From Nitrososphaerota archaeon (GTDB lineage Archaea; Thermoproteota; Nitrososphaeria; Nitrososphaerales; Gagatemarchaeaceae): a stretch of DNA of 64,000 nt. Under the pieces are notes generated by a model. That model was not told where the DNA came from, ran no database searches, and saw only the letters and a program-made list of their open reading frames with translations. The position numbers and the translations under genes were made by a program. The DNA is taken from contig JAPCJH010000002.1 of NCBI GenBank assembly GCA_027887045.1, positions 384,723 through 448,722 of the forward strand, given 5' to 3'. Shown here piece by piece: positions 34,469-43,827 of this stretch. Positions within the stretch are counted from its first letter, which is position 1. Every line of letters starts with the position of its first letter.

Positions 34469-35193
34469 ATTGCAAGCTCTCCGAGGAATAGCCTGATGAT
34501 ATCCTTGTCCTGAGAAATCTGGTCGGGTGTCCCTTGGAACGCGCTCTTCCCCTGGACGAGGACGAGCCCTCTGTTGGCGAGGCTTAGGGCCTTCCTGGCG
34601 TTTTGTTCCACGAGAACTATGGTCACGTTCATCTTCTCACGGATCTCCACGAGCCTTTGGAGGAGCTGTTCTGCCACTATCGGCGCGAGCGCCGCGGTCG
34701 GTTCATCGAGTATCAGGAGCCTCGGTTCGGCCATGAGTGCTCTTCCGACCGCGAGCATCTGCCTCTCGCCGCCGCTGAGCAGTCCCGCCCGCTGTCTGGG
34801 TCTTGACTTAAGGATGGGGAAAAGTTCGACCACGCGATCGCGCAGATGCCTCCTCTGGTCCTCGTCACGTATTGTAACGCCCCCGAGCTCGAGGTTTTCG
34901 CTCACCGTTAGGTCTGGAAACACGTTAGCGAGCTGCGGAACGTATCCCAGTTTCATCTTTGCGATCTTTTCCGGTTTCCACCGTGTAATGTTCGTCCCCT
35001 GGAAGGTTATGCTTCCTTCGAAGATGTTGGTGAGGCCGAGTATCGACTTCACGAGCGTGCTCTTCCCTGAACCGTTCGGTCCGACTAACGCTACGAAATC
35101 CCCTTCATCCACCTTGAAGGATACGTCCTGTATGATCGCAAGCTTCCCGTACCCAGAGATGAGATTTCTTATTTCAAGCATGATAGATTTCAC
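34465..35193 (-). CDS. livF: Branched-chain amino acid ABC transporter ATPase LivF
   Basis: 242 residues. Walker A GPNGSGKST, signature LSGGERQM, Walker B LLILDEPTAALAP and the LivF-type EQNARKALSLANRGLVLVQGK. It is the last gene of the minus-strand operon livHMGF. Its stop overlaps the end of the convergent PLP-enzyme gene by four bases. The transporter imports branched-chain amino acids or, in soil microbes, amides, urea or other small compounds. Confidence 0.93.
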   Translation of the reverse strand: MKSIMLEIRNLISGYGKLAIIQDVSFKVDEGDFVALVGPNGSGKSTLVKSILGLTNIFEGSITFQGTNITRWKPEKIAKMKLGYVPQLANVFPDLTVSENLELGGVTIRDEDQRRHLRDRVVELFPILKSRPRQRAGLLSGGERQMLAVGRALMAEPRLLILDEPTAALAPIVAEQLLQRLVEIREKMNVTIVLVEQNARKALSLANRGLVLVQGKSAFQGTPDQISQDKDIIRLFLGELAI

Positions 35194-35202
35194 CCGACTG
35201 GG

Positions 35203-35970
35203 TTAGCTACCGAGGTAGGCGTCGATTAGCTTCTTGTCCTTGACTATCGATTCAGGCCTGCCCTCCGCGATGATTCTCCCCTGATGCATCACAAAAACGG
35301 TGTCCACGTGTTTGAACAACACCTCCAAGCGGTGTTCAATGATGAAGAAGGTGGTCCCTTTTTGTTGCCTCTCGTCAGTTATGCTTTGGAAGATGTCTTG
35401 AGCAAGTCGCGGTGCGACCCCGGCCGTGGGCTCATCCAGCAGGAGCATCTTGGGATCCTCCATCAGGGCGGTGGACAATTGTGCGAGCTTCATCTGTCCT
35501 CCCGATATCTCGCTCGTCAGTTTCCCGTAGAGCTTGTCAATCTCCAGTCGCGTCATCTGCTCTTGGGCTTTCTTTGCCAGCTCAATTTCTTGGCCTTCCC
35601 ATCTCTTGCGAAACGGGGCGACGAACGGTCGTTCTCCCTTCTGCCCTCTGGGAGCGAGCATCGTGTTCTCGAGGACGGTCATCCCGGTGAATAACCGCGG
35701 TGTCTGGAAGGTGCGCCCCAGACCCAAGGCGGACCTCCTGTGCGGCGGTAGCCCGTCGATAGCCCTCCCCTCAAACTCAATCGAGCCTCCAGGGTTTTTC
35801 TTCTCGGCTCCCGAAATCAGGTTGAACAGGGTGGACTTTCCGCTTCCGTTCGGCCCGATGAGCCCCGTAATACTTCCTCTCTTGACAGCGAGCGAGACGT
35901 TGTCGACGGCGGTGACGCCGCCGAACGATTTCGAGATACCCTGCACGCGAAGGACATTTTCGTCGGTCAA
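35203..35970 (-). CDS. livG: Branched-chain amino acid ABC transporter ATPase LivG
   Basis: 255 residues, the LivG length. Walker A GPNGSGKSTLFNLISG, RTFQTPRLFTGMTVLENTM (LivG-type insert), signature EISGGQMKLAQLSTAL, Walker B MLLLDEPTAGVAP, and FIIEHRLEVLFKHVDTVFVM. It lies ten bases before livF and overlaps livM by four bases (ATGA). Confidence 0.93.
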   Translation of the reverse strand: MTDENVLRVQGISKSFGGVTAVDNVSLAVKRGSITGLIGPNGSGKSTLFNLISGAEKKNPGGSIEFEGRAIDGLPPHRRSALGLGRTFQTPRLFTGMTVLENTMLAPRGQKGERPFVAPFRKRWEGQEIELAKKAQEQMTRLEIDKLYGKLTSEISGGQMKLAQLSTALMEDPKMLLLDEPTAGVAPRLAQDIFQSITDERQQKGTTFFIIEHRLEVLFKHVDTVFVMHQGRIIAEGRPESIVKDKKLIDAYLGS

Positions 35971-36944
35971 CCCGAGGCCGCTCCTCCCGTCTGGGGCCCT
36001 TCTCCGGGTGAATTTGACGGCTCCGCGTTGTTGTTCTTCTTGAAGTCGAAGAGTGTGTATGCCTTTGTCTTTATGCGCGTCTCAGGGAATATTCCCTTTT
36101 GTCTGAACACCAACAAAAGGAGGAGGATGACGGCTTCGACCATGTATCGCCCGTACACAATCAAGTTCGGGTTTAGATTTGCCAGATAAGATTGCAACAA
36201 TATGCCGGAAACCAGCGAACCCCTGTCGAGCATCGTGATGACGAAGGTCCCAACGAGCAAGCCGCGATTGTTCGCGAAGCCTCCGAGTATCATCATCACC
36301 CAGATACTGAAGGTCAACGCAGGAATGTAGTCTTCGGGGGTCGCGACGCCAATGTAGTAGACGTAGAGCGCGCCGGCCAGGCCTGCCATGACGGAACCTA
36401 TCACCATGATCTGCTTTCGGACCCTGCTCACATCCTTTGCGAGCGATTCGGCCGCGACCTTGTCGTCTCGGATTGATTTGAGCAGCCTGCCGTAGGGAGA
36501 ATTGCAGATCTTCTGTGCGAACACGAAGCATCCGAGTGCCAAGGCCACTATCACCGCCGCGTACAATCCAGTCGGAACTTCCGCTTGCAGTGGACCGGAT
36601 GGAAAGTAGCTGCTCAACCAGTAGAACGGTGTGGTAATTCCTGCGAGTCCGTTGAACCCGCACCCGATCTGCGGCGTGTTCGTTACGACTATCCTGAAGG
36701 TCTCCCCCCCTACGAGCAGTATCATTGAGAGGAACCATTCTTCCTTGACTCTCAAAGCCGGGTATGAAACGACAAGTCCCATTATCCCCCCGGCCAGCAT
36801 GGCGAACGCCAGACCAATTACCCAGACTGAGACGCTGATTGCCGGATAGGCGAGGGCTATGCTCTCCCGGGAGAGCATCGCCGAGACGTTGCAGATATTG
36901 CCAACCGCTGTGCCCGAGAGCAAAGGAAGAAAATCCGCCGCCAC
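35967..36944 (-). CDS. livM: Branched-chain amino acid ABC transporter permease LivM
   Basis: 325 residues from GTG 36944, about eight hydrophobic helices, ending in a polar tail. The coding frame continues upstream to 37109 with a typical LivM N-terminus (FIISFGSFYGIYAILGISLN, then YGGQPNFGQVLFFGLGG), but that stretch has no ATG, GTG or TTG. A GTG that overlaps the livH stop (37113) is in a different frame. So the true start is either non-canonical or hidden by a one-base indel near 37100; the real protein is probably about 380 residues. Confidence 0.85.
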   Translation of the reverse strand: MAADFLPLLSGTAVGNICNVSAMLSRESIALAYPAISVSVWVIGLAFAMLAGGIMGLVVSYPALRVKEEWFLSMILLVGGETFRIVVTNTPQIGCGFNGLAGITTPFYWLSSYFPSGPLQAEVPTGLYAAVIVALALGCFVFAQKICNSPYGRLLKSIRDDKVAAESLAKDVSRVRKQIMVIGSVMAGLAGALYVYYIGVATPEDYIPALTFSIWVMMILGGFANNRGLLVGTFVITMLDRGSLVSGILLQSYLANLNPNLIVYGRYMVEAVILLLLLVFRQKGIFPETRIKTKAYTLFDFKKNNNAEPSNSPGEGPQTGGAASG

Positions 36945-37109
36945 CGTCGCCCCGACGACCCCGCCAAGACCGAAGAATAGGACCTGTCCGAAGTTTGGTT
37001 GGCCCCCGTAGCCGTATTCGAGGTTCAGGCTGATTCCGAGTATCGCATAGATACCGTAGAACGACCCAAACGAAATGATGAACCCGACGAAGTCGAAGGC
37101 CGTCTTCGA

Positions 37110-38081
37110 TCACTCCTTTGGAGGCTCGGGTTCCTTGGGGTTACTCGAGCTCCTTCTCGCGAACCTTCTGATTAGCGACAATCCCGTCTGCGAGCTGGGA
37201 GCTAGTCCGGTCGGCTTCAAGAGAAGGATGATGATTATCAGGGCAAACGGAAGCAAGGGCTGATAACCAAAAGAAACGTCGAAGTAGTAATGCAGGAAGT
37301 CCATGAGGGTGTTCTGCGAAAAACCCACGATGTAGCCGCCTATTATCGTCCCAGTGAAGCTTGTCAGCCCCGCAATTATTACGACGGCGAAGATGTCGAG
37401 TAGCGTGTTGAAACCGAGGACAGGGGTGACTGTGGTGTAGATTCCGAAGACCATCCCCCCGAGACCTCCGAGACCCCCAGCGATGATCCACATGACGTCG
37501 ACCACCCGTGGGACATTGATGCCCGATATCCTTGCCAAATCGAAGTTGCTCGCGATTGCTCTCATTGACTTGCCCATGGTGGTCAGCTTGAGAAAGAGCT
37601 CGAGAAGGACTGAGATCAGAATTGCGAGCACGATCGCAAGAGCGTAGACGTTGGTCAGCTCCGTGTTGTAAAGAGTCGCGAGGGAGTAGACCTTGATGTT
37701 CTGAGTCGCGCTTAACACTCCCGCGACCGAAGCCCACGAAAAGACGCCGTACCGGATGAACTGGGCCACCGCAAAGGAAGCCAGAACGAGGATGTAGATG
37801 GAGACCTTTCTGTCCATGAGAGGCTTGAACGCGACGCGATGGACCGCGAGAGCGATGGCAGCGCAAAAGAGAAACGCGGCGGCCCCGATGACGAGAAGGT
37901 TATCGGGATAAGCGGACGAGACGATTACGCCGACGTAGCCGCCTATGGTCAGGAATTCCGCGTGGGCAAAGTTCGGCAGCTTCACCACGGCGAGGGTAAG
38001 AGTCAATCCCAGCGAGACAACGACGTAGATGCTTCCGTTGAACAGTGAGAGCAGAATTGAACCCGCTAACCACTCAAGCAA
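37110..38081 (-). CDS. livH: Branched-chain amino acid ABC transporter permease LivH
   Basis: 323 residues with about eight helices, beginning LLSLFNGSIYVVVSLGLTLTLAVVKLPNFAHAEFLTIGGYVGV, which is the conserved LivH start with the inner-loop NFAHAEF signature. Starts at TTG 38081; first gene of the livHMGF operon. It reads away from the binding-protein gene, with 77 bases of shared promoter DNA between them. Confidence 0.92.
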   Translation of the reverse strand: MLEWLAGSILLSLFNGSIYVVVSLGLTLTLAVVKLPNFAHAEFLTIGGYVGVIVSSAYPDNLLVIGAAAFLFCAAIALAVHRVAFKPLMDRKVSIYILVLASFAVAQFIRYGVFSWASVAGVLSATQNIKVYSLATLYNTELTNVYALAIVLAILISVLLELFLKLTTMGKSMRAIASNFDLARISGINVPRVVDVMWIIAGGLGGLGGMVFGIYTTVTPVLGFNTLLDIFAVVIIAGLTSFTGTIIGGYIVGFSQNTLMDFLHYYFDVSFGYQPLLPFALIIIILLLKPTGLAPSSQTGLSLIRRFARRSSSNPKEPEPPKE

Positions 38082-38128
38082 TTGCGAGCTGCAACCGGAT
38101 AACTATCTTTTTCGAGGGCATTCAAGGC

Positions 38129-38136
38129 TTAAATAG
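38129..38136 (+). promoter_or_regulatory. TATA box of the binding-protein gene
   Basis: TTAAATAG, 23-30 bases before ATG 38159. Confidence 0.6.
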
Positions 38137-38158
38137 TTTCCTCGGTCGCGCACGATTT

Positions 38159-39541
38159 ATGAAAATTTCTCCGAATCACATAGCTATTTCTTCAGCAGTT
38201 GGTGCTGTATTGCTGATAGTTGGGCTCGTCATTGGAGCGGGGGCGGGGTACGTTTACTCGTCGTCTACAGTTAAGGGCGGCGCAACCGCAACCTCGACCT
38301 CGACCACGACCGTCACAACCACCGGCGGCGCAACAACTGTCACCACGGGGGGCTCAACGGTCACGACCACCGTAACCTCCACTGCGGGTGGGGCAGGACC
38401 CGTAACCTACACGATAGGCACAGTCCTCCCCACAACAGGAAACTATGCATCTTACGGCGTGTCATTCCAGAATTCTGTCAACTTGGCGGTTAAACAGATG
38501 AACGCCAACCTTACCGCAGCAGGAAGCAACATTCAATTCGCCGTGGTTTCCGCGGACGACGCCGGCACTGCGTCGGGCGCACTGAGTGCTCTTCAGTCTG
38601 AATTCCAAGCCAAGGGCATCCAAGCAGAAATTGGTCCCTTGACTTCTGGCGAGGTTCAAGGAGTTGTGCAATTTGCAACCCAGAACCACATAGTCATACT
38701 CCCGGGGGCAGCCACCGCAACGTCACTAGTGGGCATTTCACCCTACGTCTTCAGACCAGGACAACCTGGCGACCAGCTCGAGGGCACATCAATTGCAAAA
38801 TCAATCATACAGACCGGGGGTAAGAACGTTGTATTCCTCTACAGAGATGACACTTCCGAGTCCGGAACTTTCAACATAGCAAAAGGGATCTTGACCGCAG
38901 CAGGACTGCAGGTGCAAGGCATCGCACTACCCGCAAACCAACCAGACTACTCCGCCCAGGTCCAGACTGCTGGTACCGATGTGTCCGCCTACCTTTCCGG
39001 TGGTGGAACAACTAGCAACACCGTAGTGGCGCTCTTAGATGGAGGCACGGAGGCCCAGAACGTCTTCCAGCACGCAGCTACCGATCCTAATCTAGGCAAG
39101 GTTCGCTGGTACGGCATCGAGTCTCTCGCCGACCCCACTCTACTGAAATCGTCGGTGGGCGGGTTCATGTCGCAGGTAAGCCTGACCATCTCAGCTCCCT
39201 CAACATTGAACAGTCCTCAATTCGCTTACTTCAACTCCACATACACCAAGGCCTACGGAACTTCTCCGTTGCCGTACTCGAACTACTTCTATGACAACAC
39301 GTGGATTGCCATGTTGTCCGTACTCGCCGCAGGTAGCTACGATGGATCGAAGATAATCCAGGTCTTGCCAACGGTTGTTGACCACTTCTTCGGCTCGTCG
39401 TCGACGGGAATCTGGTTGGTCAACCACGACCAATCAATAGGATTCTACGACATACTGAAGTGCACGTCCGTATCAGGCGCGAACACCTACGTAAAGATCG
39501 GCAGCTACAACGGCCAAACGAACATACTAACTCTAAGTTAG
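38159..39541 (+). CDS. livK: Branched-chain amino acid ABC transporter substrate-binding protein LivK
   Basis: 460 residues from ATG 38159. An N-terminal anchor (residues 8-32, AISSAVGAVLLIVGLVIGAG) is followed by a long Thr/Ser-rich linker (about 38-80) and a periplasmic-binding fold type I: YTIGTVLPTTGNYASYG...NLAVKQMN, then AEIGPLTSGEVQG, FRPGQPGDQLEG. The Thr-rich linker is typical of archaeal surface-anchored binding proteins. Divergently oriented from livHMGF; it would deliver the ligand to LivHM. Confidence 0.9.
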   Translation: MKISPNHIAISSAVGAVLLIVGLVIGAGAGYVYSSSTVKGGATATSTSTTTVTTTGGATTVTTGGSTVTTTVTSTAGGAGPVTYTIGTVLPTTGNYASYGVSFQNSVNLAVKQMNANLTAAGSNIQFAVVSADDAGTASGALSALQSEFQAKGIQAEIGPLTSGEVQGVVQFATQNHIVILPGAATATSLVGISPYVFRPGQPGDQLEGTSIAKSIIQTGGKNVVFLYRDDTSESGTFNIAKGILTAAGLQVQGIALPANQPDYSAQVQTAGTDVSAYLSGGGTTSNTVVALLDGGTEAQNVFQHAATDPNLGKVRWYGIESLADPTLLKSSVGGFMSQVSLTISAPSTLNSPQFAYFNSTYTKAYGTSPLPYSNYFYDNTWIAMLSVLAAGSYDGSKIIQVLPTVVDHFFGSSSTGIWLVNHDQSIGFYDILKCTSVSGANTYVKIGSYNGQTNILTLS

Positions 39542-39671
39542 CCTACAAATACAATCGGTGGGAGTAAGAACCCCACCTTTCCTCTTTTCTAACTCACCAG
39601 TCGGGGCTCTGCTCTACGGATCTCTTGGGAGGTCACTCTCTAATATCTGGCTTGAGGCGGTCCCACGAGAC

Positions 39672-40817
39672 TTGAAACAGTCAACCTCGGTCGCGATAAT
39701 CGGAGGGGGCATCATCGGGGCGAGCGTGGGCTACAACCTTGCGGTGAGTGGGGTCAAAGACGTGGTCATGTTGGAAAGGTCAAAGGCTGGCGCCGGGAGC
39801 ACTTCCGCCTCGTTGGGTGGTTTCCGCCATCAGTTCTCTTCAGAGCTGAGCGTTAGGCTAAGTCAGCGAAGCGTGAGCATAATTGAAAGGTTCGAGGAAT
39901 TGACTGGATACGATCCCCTCGTAAGCCACGACGGTTATGTCTTCATTGCTTCGACGGAACCCTCGTTCAATCAACTCAAGAAGAATCGAGACCTGCAAAG
40001 AGGGCTGGGGGTCCGCGTTGAACTCCTTTCTAAAGAGGAGTTGCAGGATCGCTACAGATTCTACAGCTTTGACGGAATTCTGGGCGGCACTCTGTGTGAA
40101 GAAGACGGACACGCTTCCACAATGGCGGTCTTTCAGGGATACGTTTCAAAGGCAAAGCAACTTGGAATTGAGCTCTGGGAGGACACAGAAGTTGTAGCTG
40201 TAGACCGTAAAAAGCCAAACGGTTTCCTTTTGAAAACGTCGAAAGGGACTCTTGCCGCCGATTCTGTTGTCATAGCTGCTGGCGCGTATTCAGGTCTCGT
40301 CGGACAGCTCGTTCCTGTGGACATCCAGATTAAGCCGTACCCCCGAAAGATACTCGTCACCAAGAGCTTCTCAGATGGGATACCCCTCCACATCCCGTTG
40401 ATGATTGACGTCGATTCCACATTCGCCTTCGGACGCGAAGGCAAGGGACTCATCTTTGCGAACAACCAAGCGACCGCTTCGAGTTTCGAGCTGGTATTCC
40501 CCCCTAACTACGATGACATTGTGATTCAGGAGGCTGTTCGAAGGGTGCCCGCAACCGAACACTGCTCCTTGTCTTACGCTAATGTAGGGCTTTATGAAAT
40601 GACCCCAGACTCGAACCCGATAGTCTGTGAAATACCCGATGTCGAGGGGCTTTATTGTTGCTCAGGATTCGCTGGTCACGGGTTTATGCACTCCCCAGCA
40701 ATAGGCGAGTTGACGGCGGACCTTATCACGAAGGGCAGGACCTCGCTCGACATCTCCAGCTACCACATCGAACGGTTTGGAAAAGGGCCGACAGACAAGG
40801 AAAAACTGATCATTTAG
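39672..40817 (+). CDS. FAD-dependent oxidoreductase, D-amino acid/sarcosine oxidase-like (DAO)
   Basis: 381 residues from TTG 39672; a TATA-like TAATATC (39641-39647) fits a leaderless start. The frame is open upstream to 39558. The Rossmann motif GGGIIGASVGYNLAVSG and the DAO-specific E-R-S-K-AGAGSTSASLGGFRHQ and CSGFAGHGFMHSPAIGE make this a DAO-fold oxidase, oxidising the C-N bond of an amino acid or N-methyl amino acid (sarcosine, glycine, proline). Its position just after the binding protein and before a RidA deaminase supports catabolism of the imported compound. Confidence 0.88.
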   Translation: MKQSTSVAIIGGGIIGASVGYNLAVSGVKDVVMLERSKAGAGSTSASLGGFRHQFSSELSVRLSQRSVSIIERFEELTGYDPLVSHDGYVFIASTEPSFNQLKKNRDLQRGLGVRVELLSKEELQDRYRFYSFDGILGGTLCEEDGHASTMAVFQGYVSKAKQLGIELWEDTEVVAVDRKKPNGFLLKTSKGTLAADSVVIAAGAYSGLVGQLVPVDIQIKPYPRKILVTKSFSDGIPLHIPLMIDVDSTFAFGREGKGLIFANNQATASSFELVFPPNYDDIVIQEAVRRVPATEHCSLSYANVGLYEMTPDSNPIVCEIPDVEGLYCCSGFAGHGFMHSPAIGELTADLITKGRTSLDISSYHIERFGKGPTDKEKLII

Positions 40818-40879
40818 TCGGCCGCCCAAGCCAAAGAATGACTCCTTGGACAGGAACTGAAACTGTTTGCACAAGAAAA

Positions 40880-41302
40880 CTAAGGGGTTACAGCATCAGC
40901 CTCTATCTCAACGAGTATCCTTGGGTCAAGGAAACCAGTCGTGATCATAGTTGAGGCGGGAAGAACCGACTCGAATGCTTCAAGGTGCGCCTTCGCGACG
41001 TCGCGCCAGTCCACATCAGATCTGATGAAGACGCGAGTCCGCACTATATCGGAAAGTGTGCCGCCAAGCTTTGCCAGTGCTGAACCTATGTTTTCGATGG
41101 CCTTCTTTGTCTGCAGGTACGCGTCGGGCGCCCCCGAGTCCGGACCTGCAGCGTAGTCGACACCGGTTGTACCTGAAACGAAAATCTGATTCCCGACTTT
41201 GACTGCCCTTGAATAGCCGACGATTCCCTCGAACTTCACTCCAGAGGACAGGTTTTCCCTGCGTTTCATGTCAGATGGAGAATTTGATGCCGCATGAGCC
41301 AT
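40880..41302 (-). CDS. RidA/YjgF/YER057c/UK114-family enamine/imine deaminase
   Basis: 140 residues. Signature IFVSGTTGV, QTKKAIENIGSALAKLGGTLSDIVRTRVFI, and the Glu of ILVEIEADA. RidA family members hydrolyse reactive enamine/imine products of PLP enzymes and amine oxidases, matching the flavin oxidase next door. Start ATG 41302 or M12. Cotranscribed with the LLM gene upstream (18 bases). Confidence 0.9.
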   Translation of the reverse strand: MAHAASNSPSDMKRRENLSSGVKFEGIVGYSRAVKVGNQIFVSGTTGVDYAAGPDSGAPDAYLQTKKAIENIGSALAKLGGTLSDIVRTRVFIRSDVDWRDVAKAHLEAFESVLPASTMITTGFLDPRILVEIEADAVTP

Positions 41303-41320
41303 TAAAGTATGTTGGAACGA

Positions 41321-42325
41321 TTACTCTCCCCTGAAGCGAGGGATTATCTCCCTCCCGATCATGTCTATCGATTCTCGAGGGTTTGGACCCAAAGGCGCAC
41401 CGATGAGAACTTGATCCACGCCCGCTTTCTGCAGCTTTTCGATCTGTGAAATGCAATCGTCGGGTGACCCGAGTATCGCAAGACGCAACATCTCTGGCGT
41501 GACGAGTTTAATCGCTTCGCGGAGCCCCTTCTGCTTGAAGGTCTCATGGACCGGGACGAACTGCTCGTGCGTTAGCCCTACGGCGGCAAGGCCTTTCGCC
41601 CCAAGGAGGGGACCAAAGTAAGCGACGAGTTCCTTTAGCGGGTCTATCATTGCTGCCTCTCTGTCCTTTGCGATGGACATCCACACGCATCCCGCGATGT
41701 CGACTTCGCTACGATTTTTACCCGCTTTCTTTATTCCCTCGGATATCTTCTCCACCGCGTATTCTGCGAACTCGGGAGGATACAGAATCGGCAGGGCCCC
41801 GTCACCCGCCGCCCCGGAGTATTCGAGCATCTTGTCCCCTTGACCTCCGATGTAAACGGGAATCTTCGACCTGAAAGGCTTGTAGCGCATATAGCACTGC
41901 TCGGACCATTGGAATTCCTTTCCGTCATAAGCTGCCACCTTCCCTGAAAGAAGCAGCCGGAAGAGGTCGACAGCCTCTCTGGTCCTCGTGAACGGTTTCT
42001 CCGCAGGAATTCCAAGCCACTTCATGTATTCGAGACCCCCGGCGCTGATCCCGCAAACTGCTCTCCCGCCTGTGAACTCATCGAGGGAAGCGACAAACAT
42101 CGCAAGCTCGGCGGGATTGGTCGTGTATGGATTCAGAATGGTATTTCCTAGGATCATCCTATTCGTGTGGTTAGCGATGCATGCGAGCGTGACAAAAGAG
42201 CTTCGCATGAAAACATCGTGGGAGACCCAGCAATAATCGAACCCGTTTTTCTCTGCGAGGACCGCCAGATCCACCATGTTCTGGGTGGTTCCAAACCAAT
42301 CGGCTAGCCTAAGACCAAACTTCAC
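41321..42325 (-). CDS. LLM-class F420-dependent oxidoreductase (Mer-like)
   Basis: 334 residues. A bacterial-luciferase-like TIM barrel: MKFGLRLADWFGTTQNMVDLAVLAEKNGFDYCWVSHD, NPYTTNPAELAMFVASLDEFTGGRAVCGISAGG, IPVYIGGQGDKMLEYSGAAGDGA. Proteins of this group use F420 or FMN. It starts at GTG 42325, about 28 bases after TATA-like ACTTATAGAA (42350-42358). Operon with RidA; probably an oxidation or reduction in the same catabolic pathway. Confidence 0.9.
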   Translation of the reverse strand: MKFGLRLADWFGTTQNMVDLAVLAEKNGFDYCWVSHDVFMRSSFVTLACIANHTNRMILGNTILNPYTTNPAELAMFVASLDEFTGGRAVCGISAGGLEYMKWLGIPAEKPFTRTREAVDLFRLLLSGKVAAYDGKEFQWSEQCYMRYKPFRSKIPVYIGGQGDKMLEYSGAAGDGALPILYPPEFAEYAVEKISEGIKKAGKNRSEVDIAGCVWMSIAKDREAAMIDPLKELVAYFGPLLGAKGLAAVGLTHEQFVPVHETFKQKGLREAIKLVTPEMLRLAILGSPDDCISQIEKLQKAGVDQVLIGAPLGPNPRESIDMIGREIIPRFRGE

Positions 42326-42403
42326 AAGAGTTCACGCCGGCCTCGAAGGCGTTCTATAAGTTTTGAGACCCTTGAAATCGGATTGAGGGAAGTCGAATTA
42401 CTC

Positions 42404-42410
42404 TTTAATA
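42404..42410 (+). promoter_or_regulatory. TATA box of the aminotransferase gene
   Basis: TTTAATA, 28-34 bases before ATG 42438. Confidence 0.55.
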
Positions 42411-42437
42411 GCTAGAAGCGGGGGTATTAAATTCCCA

Positions 42438-43703
42438 ATGCCCGGCAAAGGCTCGAGTGGCAAGAGGAACGTCTTGGCTGCACAAGTGCAGGAGCTGGCG
42501 AAGGAATATGATAATATGGAGAGAACCGGAGAGCCTTTCGGCACCATTACTATCGTCGAAATGGCCCGGAAGTTGGAAGCCAAGGGCAAGGACATCATTT
42601 TCTGTGCGGAGAGCATAATCTCAACGCAAGTGCCTGGTGTAGTTCTGGACGAAACTGAGAGAAATTTCCGGGAAGCAGCCGTGGGTCCAGAAGCGCCGTT
42701 TCTCGGCCTGCCTGAACTGAGACAAGCAATCGCAAGTCGTTTCAAACGACTCTATGGACAGGATGTCGACTGGAACCGGCAAATTATACTTACCTCAGGG
42801 AGCATGCAGTCTGAATATTATCTAATGGCCGCGCTCCTAAACCCGGGCGACGAAGTGATCGTTCCCACACCCACCTTCTTCTTCGATATTCCGGTCAGAC
42901 TCGCACGGGGAAAACCAGTATTCATGAAGCTTGATCCGAACAAGAACTACTACCACGATGCGCGGCAGTTTGAGAGGCTCATAACGAAGAAAACGAAGAT
43001 AATCACTCTCTGCAATCCCCACAATCCCACCGGAAGGGTTCTGACTGAAGAGGAGTTGTCGGGCATCGCCGAGCTTGCGGTGAATCATGACCTGTACATA
43101 ATGCATGATCAAGTCTACGAAAGGATGGTCTATGGTTCCAGGCCTTACTTTGCAATGGCGAAATTTCCTGAAGTTAGGGGCAGGCTCATCTCGATTACAT
43201 CCTTTTCAAAATTATTCAACATGATGAACTACAGGCTCGGGTACGCAGTCGGGCCCGCGAGCGTGATTCACGGAATGGAACTCATTCACGCTTTCTCCAG
43301 CATGGGGATCCCAGTCCCACTCCAGAAAGGTGCAATCCCCGCGCTCAATCAGGCGTTCGAGGACAGGCACATCGCCGAAACTCTGGCACAACTGCAGAAG
43401 GCCAGGGACTACGCCGTCGAAAAGTTGGGCTCGGTAGAGGGCGTAAAAATCTCAAGCCCAGAGGGAACGAACCTTCTGCTCCCAGACATCTCCTCCTTCG
43501 GTATGGGCTCGATGGGCTTTTGCAAATATCTGCTAAACGAGGCTGGAGTCGCCTGCGCGCCCGGTGCTGCGTACCACGCCGAGGGGCACGTCAGGATATC
43601 TCTCGGTACTGAGAGGATCAAGGAGGCTATTGACAGAATCGTTGCCACTGTCTCAAAACTTCCCACTAAGAAAGTAGCGAAGAAAATCGTAGTACGCGCC
43701 TGA
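42438..43703 (+). CDS. Class I/II aminotransferase
   Basis: 421 residues. Fold-type I PLP enzyme: FLGLPELRQAIASRF, the SGSMQSEYYLMAALLNPGDEVIVP segment, CNPHNPTGRVLTEEEL (PLP-phosphate and carboxylate-binding), and SITSFSKLFNMMNYRLGYAVG containing the catalytic Lys. Resembles aspartate/aromatic aminotransferases; the substrate is unknown. A basic tail (PTKKVAKKIVVRA) follows. In the island it may deaminate the imported compound or its product. Confidence 0.9.
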   Translation: MPGKGSSGKRNVLAAQVQELAKEYDNMERTGEPFGTITIVEMARKLEAKGKDIIFCAESIISTQVPGVVLDETERNFREAAVGPEAPFLGLPELRQAIASRFKRLYGQDVDWNRQIILTSGSMQSEYYLMAALLNPGDEVIVPTPTFFFDIPVRLARGKPVFMKLDPNKNYYHDARQFERLITKKTKIITLCNPHNPTGRVLTEEELSGIAELAVNHDLYIMHDQVYERMVYGSRPYFAMAKFPEVRGRLISITSFSKLFNMMNYRLGYAVGPASVIHGMELIHAFSSMGIPVPLQKGAIPALNQAFEDRHIAETLAQLQKARDYAVEKLGSVEGVKISSPEGTNLLLPDISSFGMGSMGFCKYLLNEAGVACAPGAAYHAEGHVRISLGTERIKEAIDRIVATVSKLPTKKVAKKIVVRA

Positions 43704-43798
43704 ATCCTAGTTTCAAGACCCGGGAGTCCTCGAGATTTATGCCGCAAGTGGCGAAGAGGCCCTATGGGAAGGTCCGTGTCTTGGCACCAGTCTATAGG

Positions 43799-43805
43799 TT
43801 AAAAA
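43799..43805 (+). promoter_or_regulatory. TATA box of the SDR gene at 43828
   Basis: TTAAAAA, about 25 bases before GTG 43828, suggesting a leaderless transcript. Confidence 0.5.
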
Positions 43806-43827
43806 GTCGAGCAGTTGTGCTACCCTC

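Noticed and set aside
36082-37113. Long minus-strand frame starting at the GTG overlapping the livH stop
   Set aside because: It is rich in Arg, Gly and His and runs across livM in another frame; livM's helices are clearly the real coding frame.
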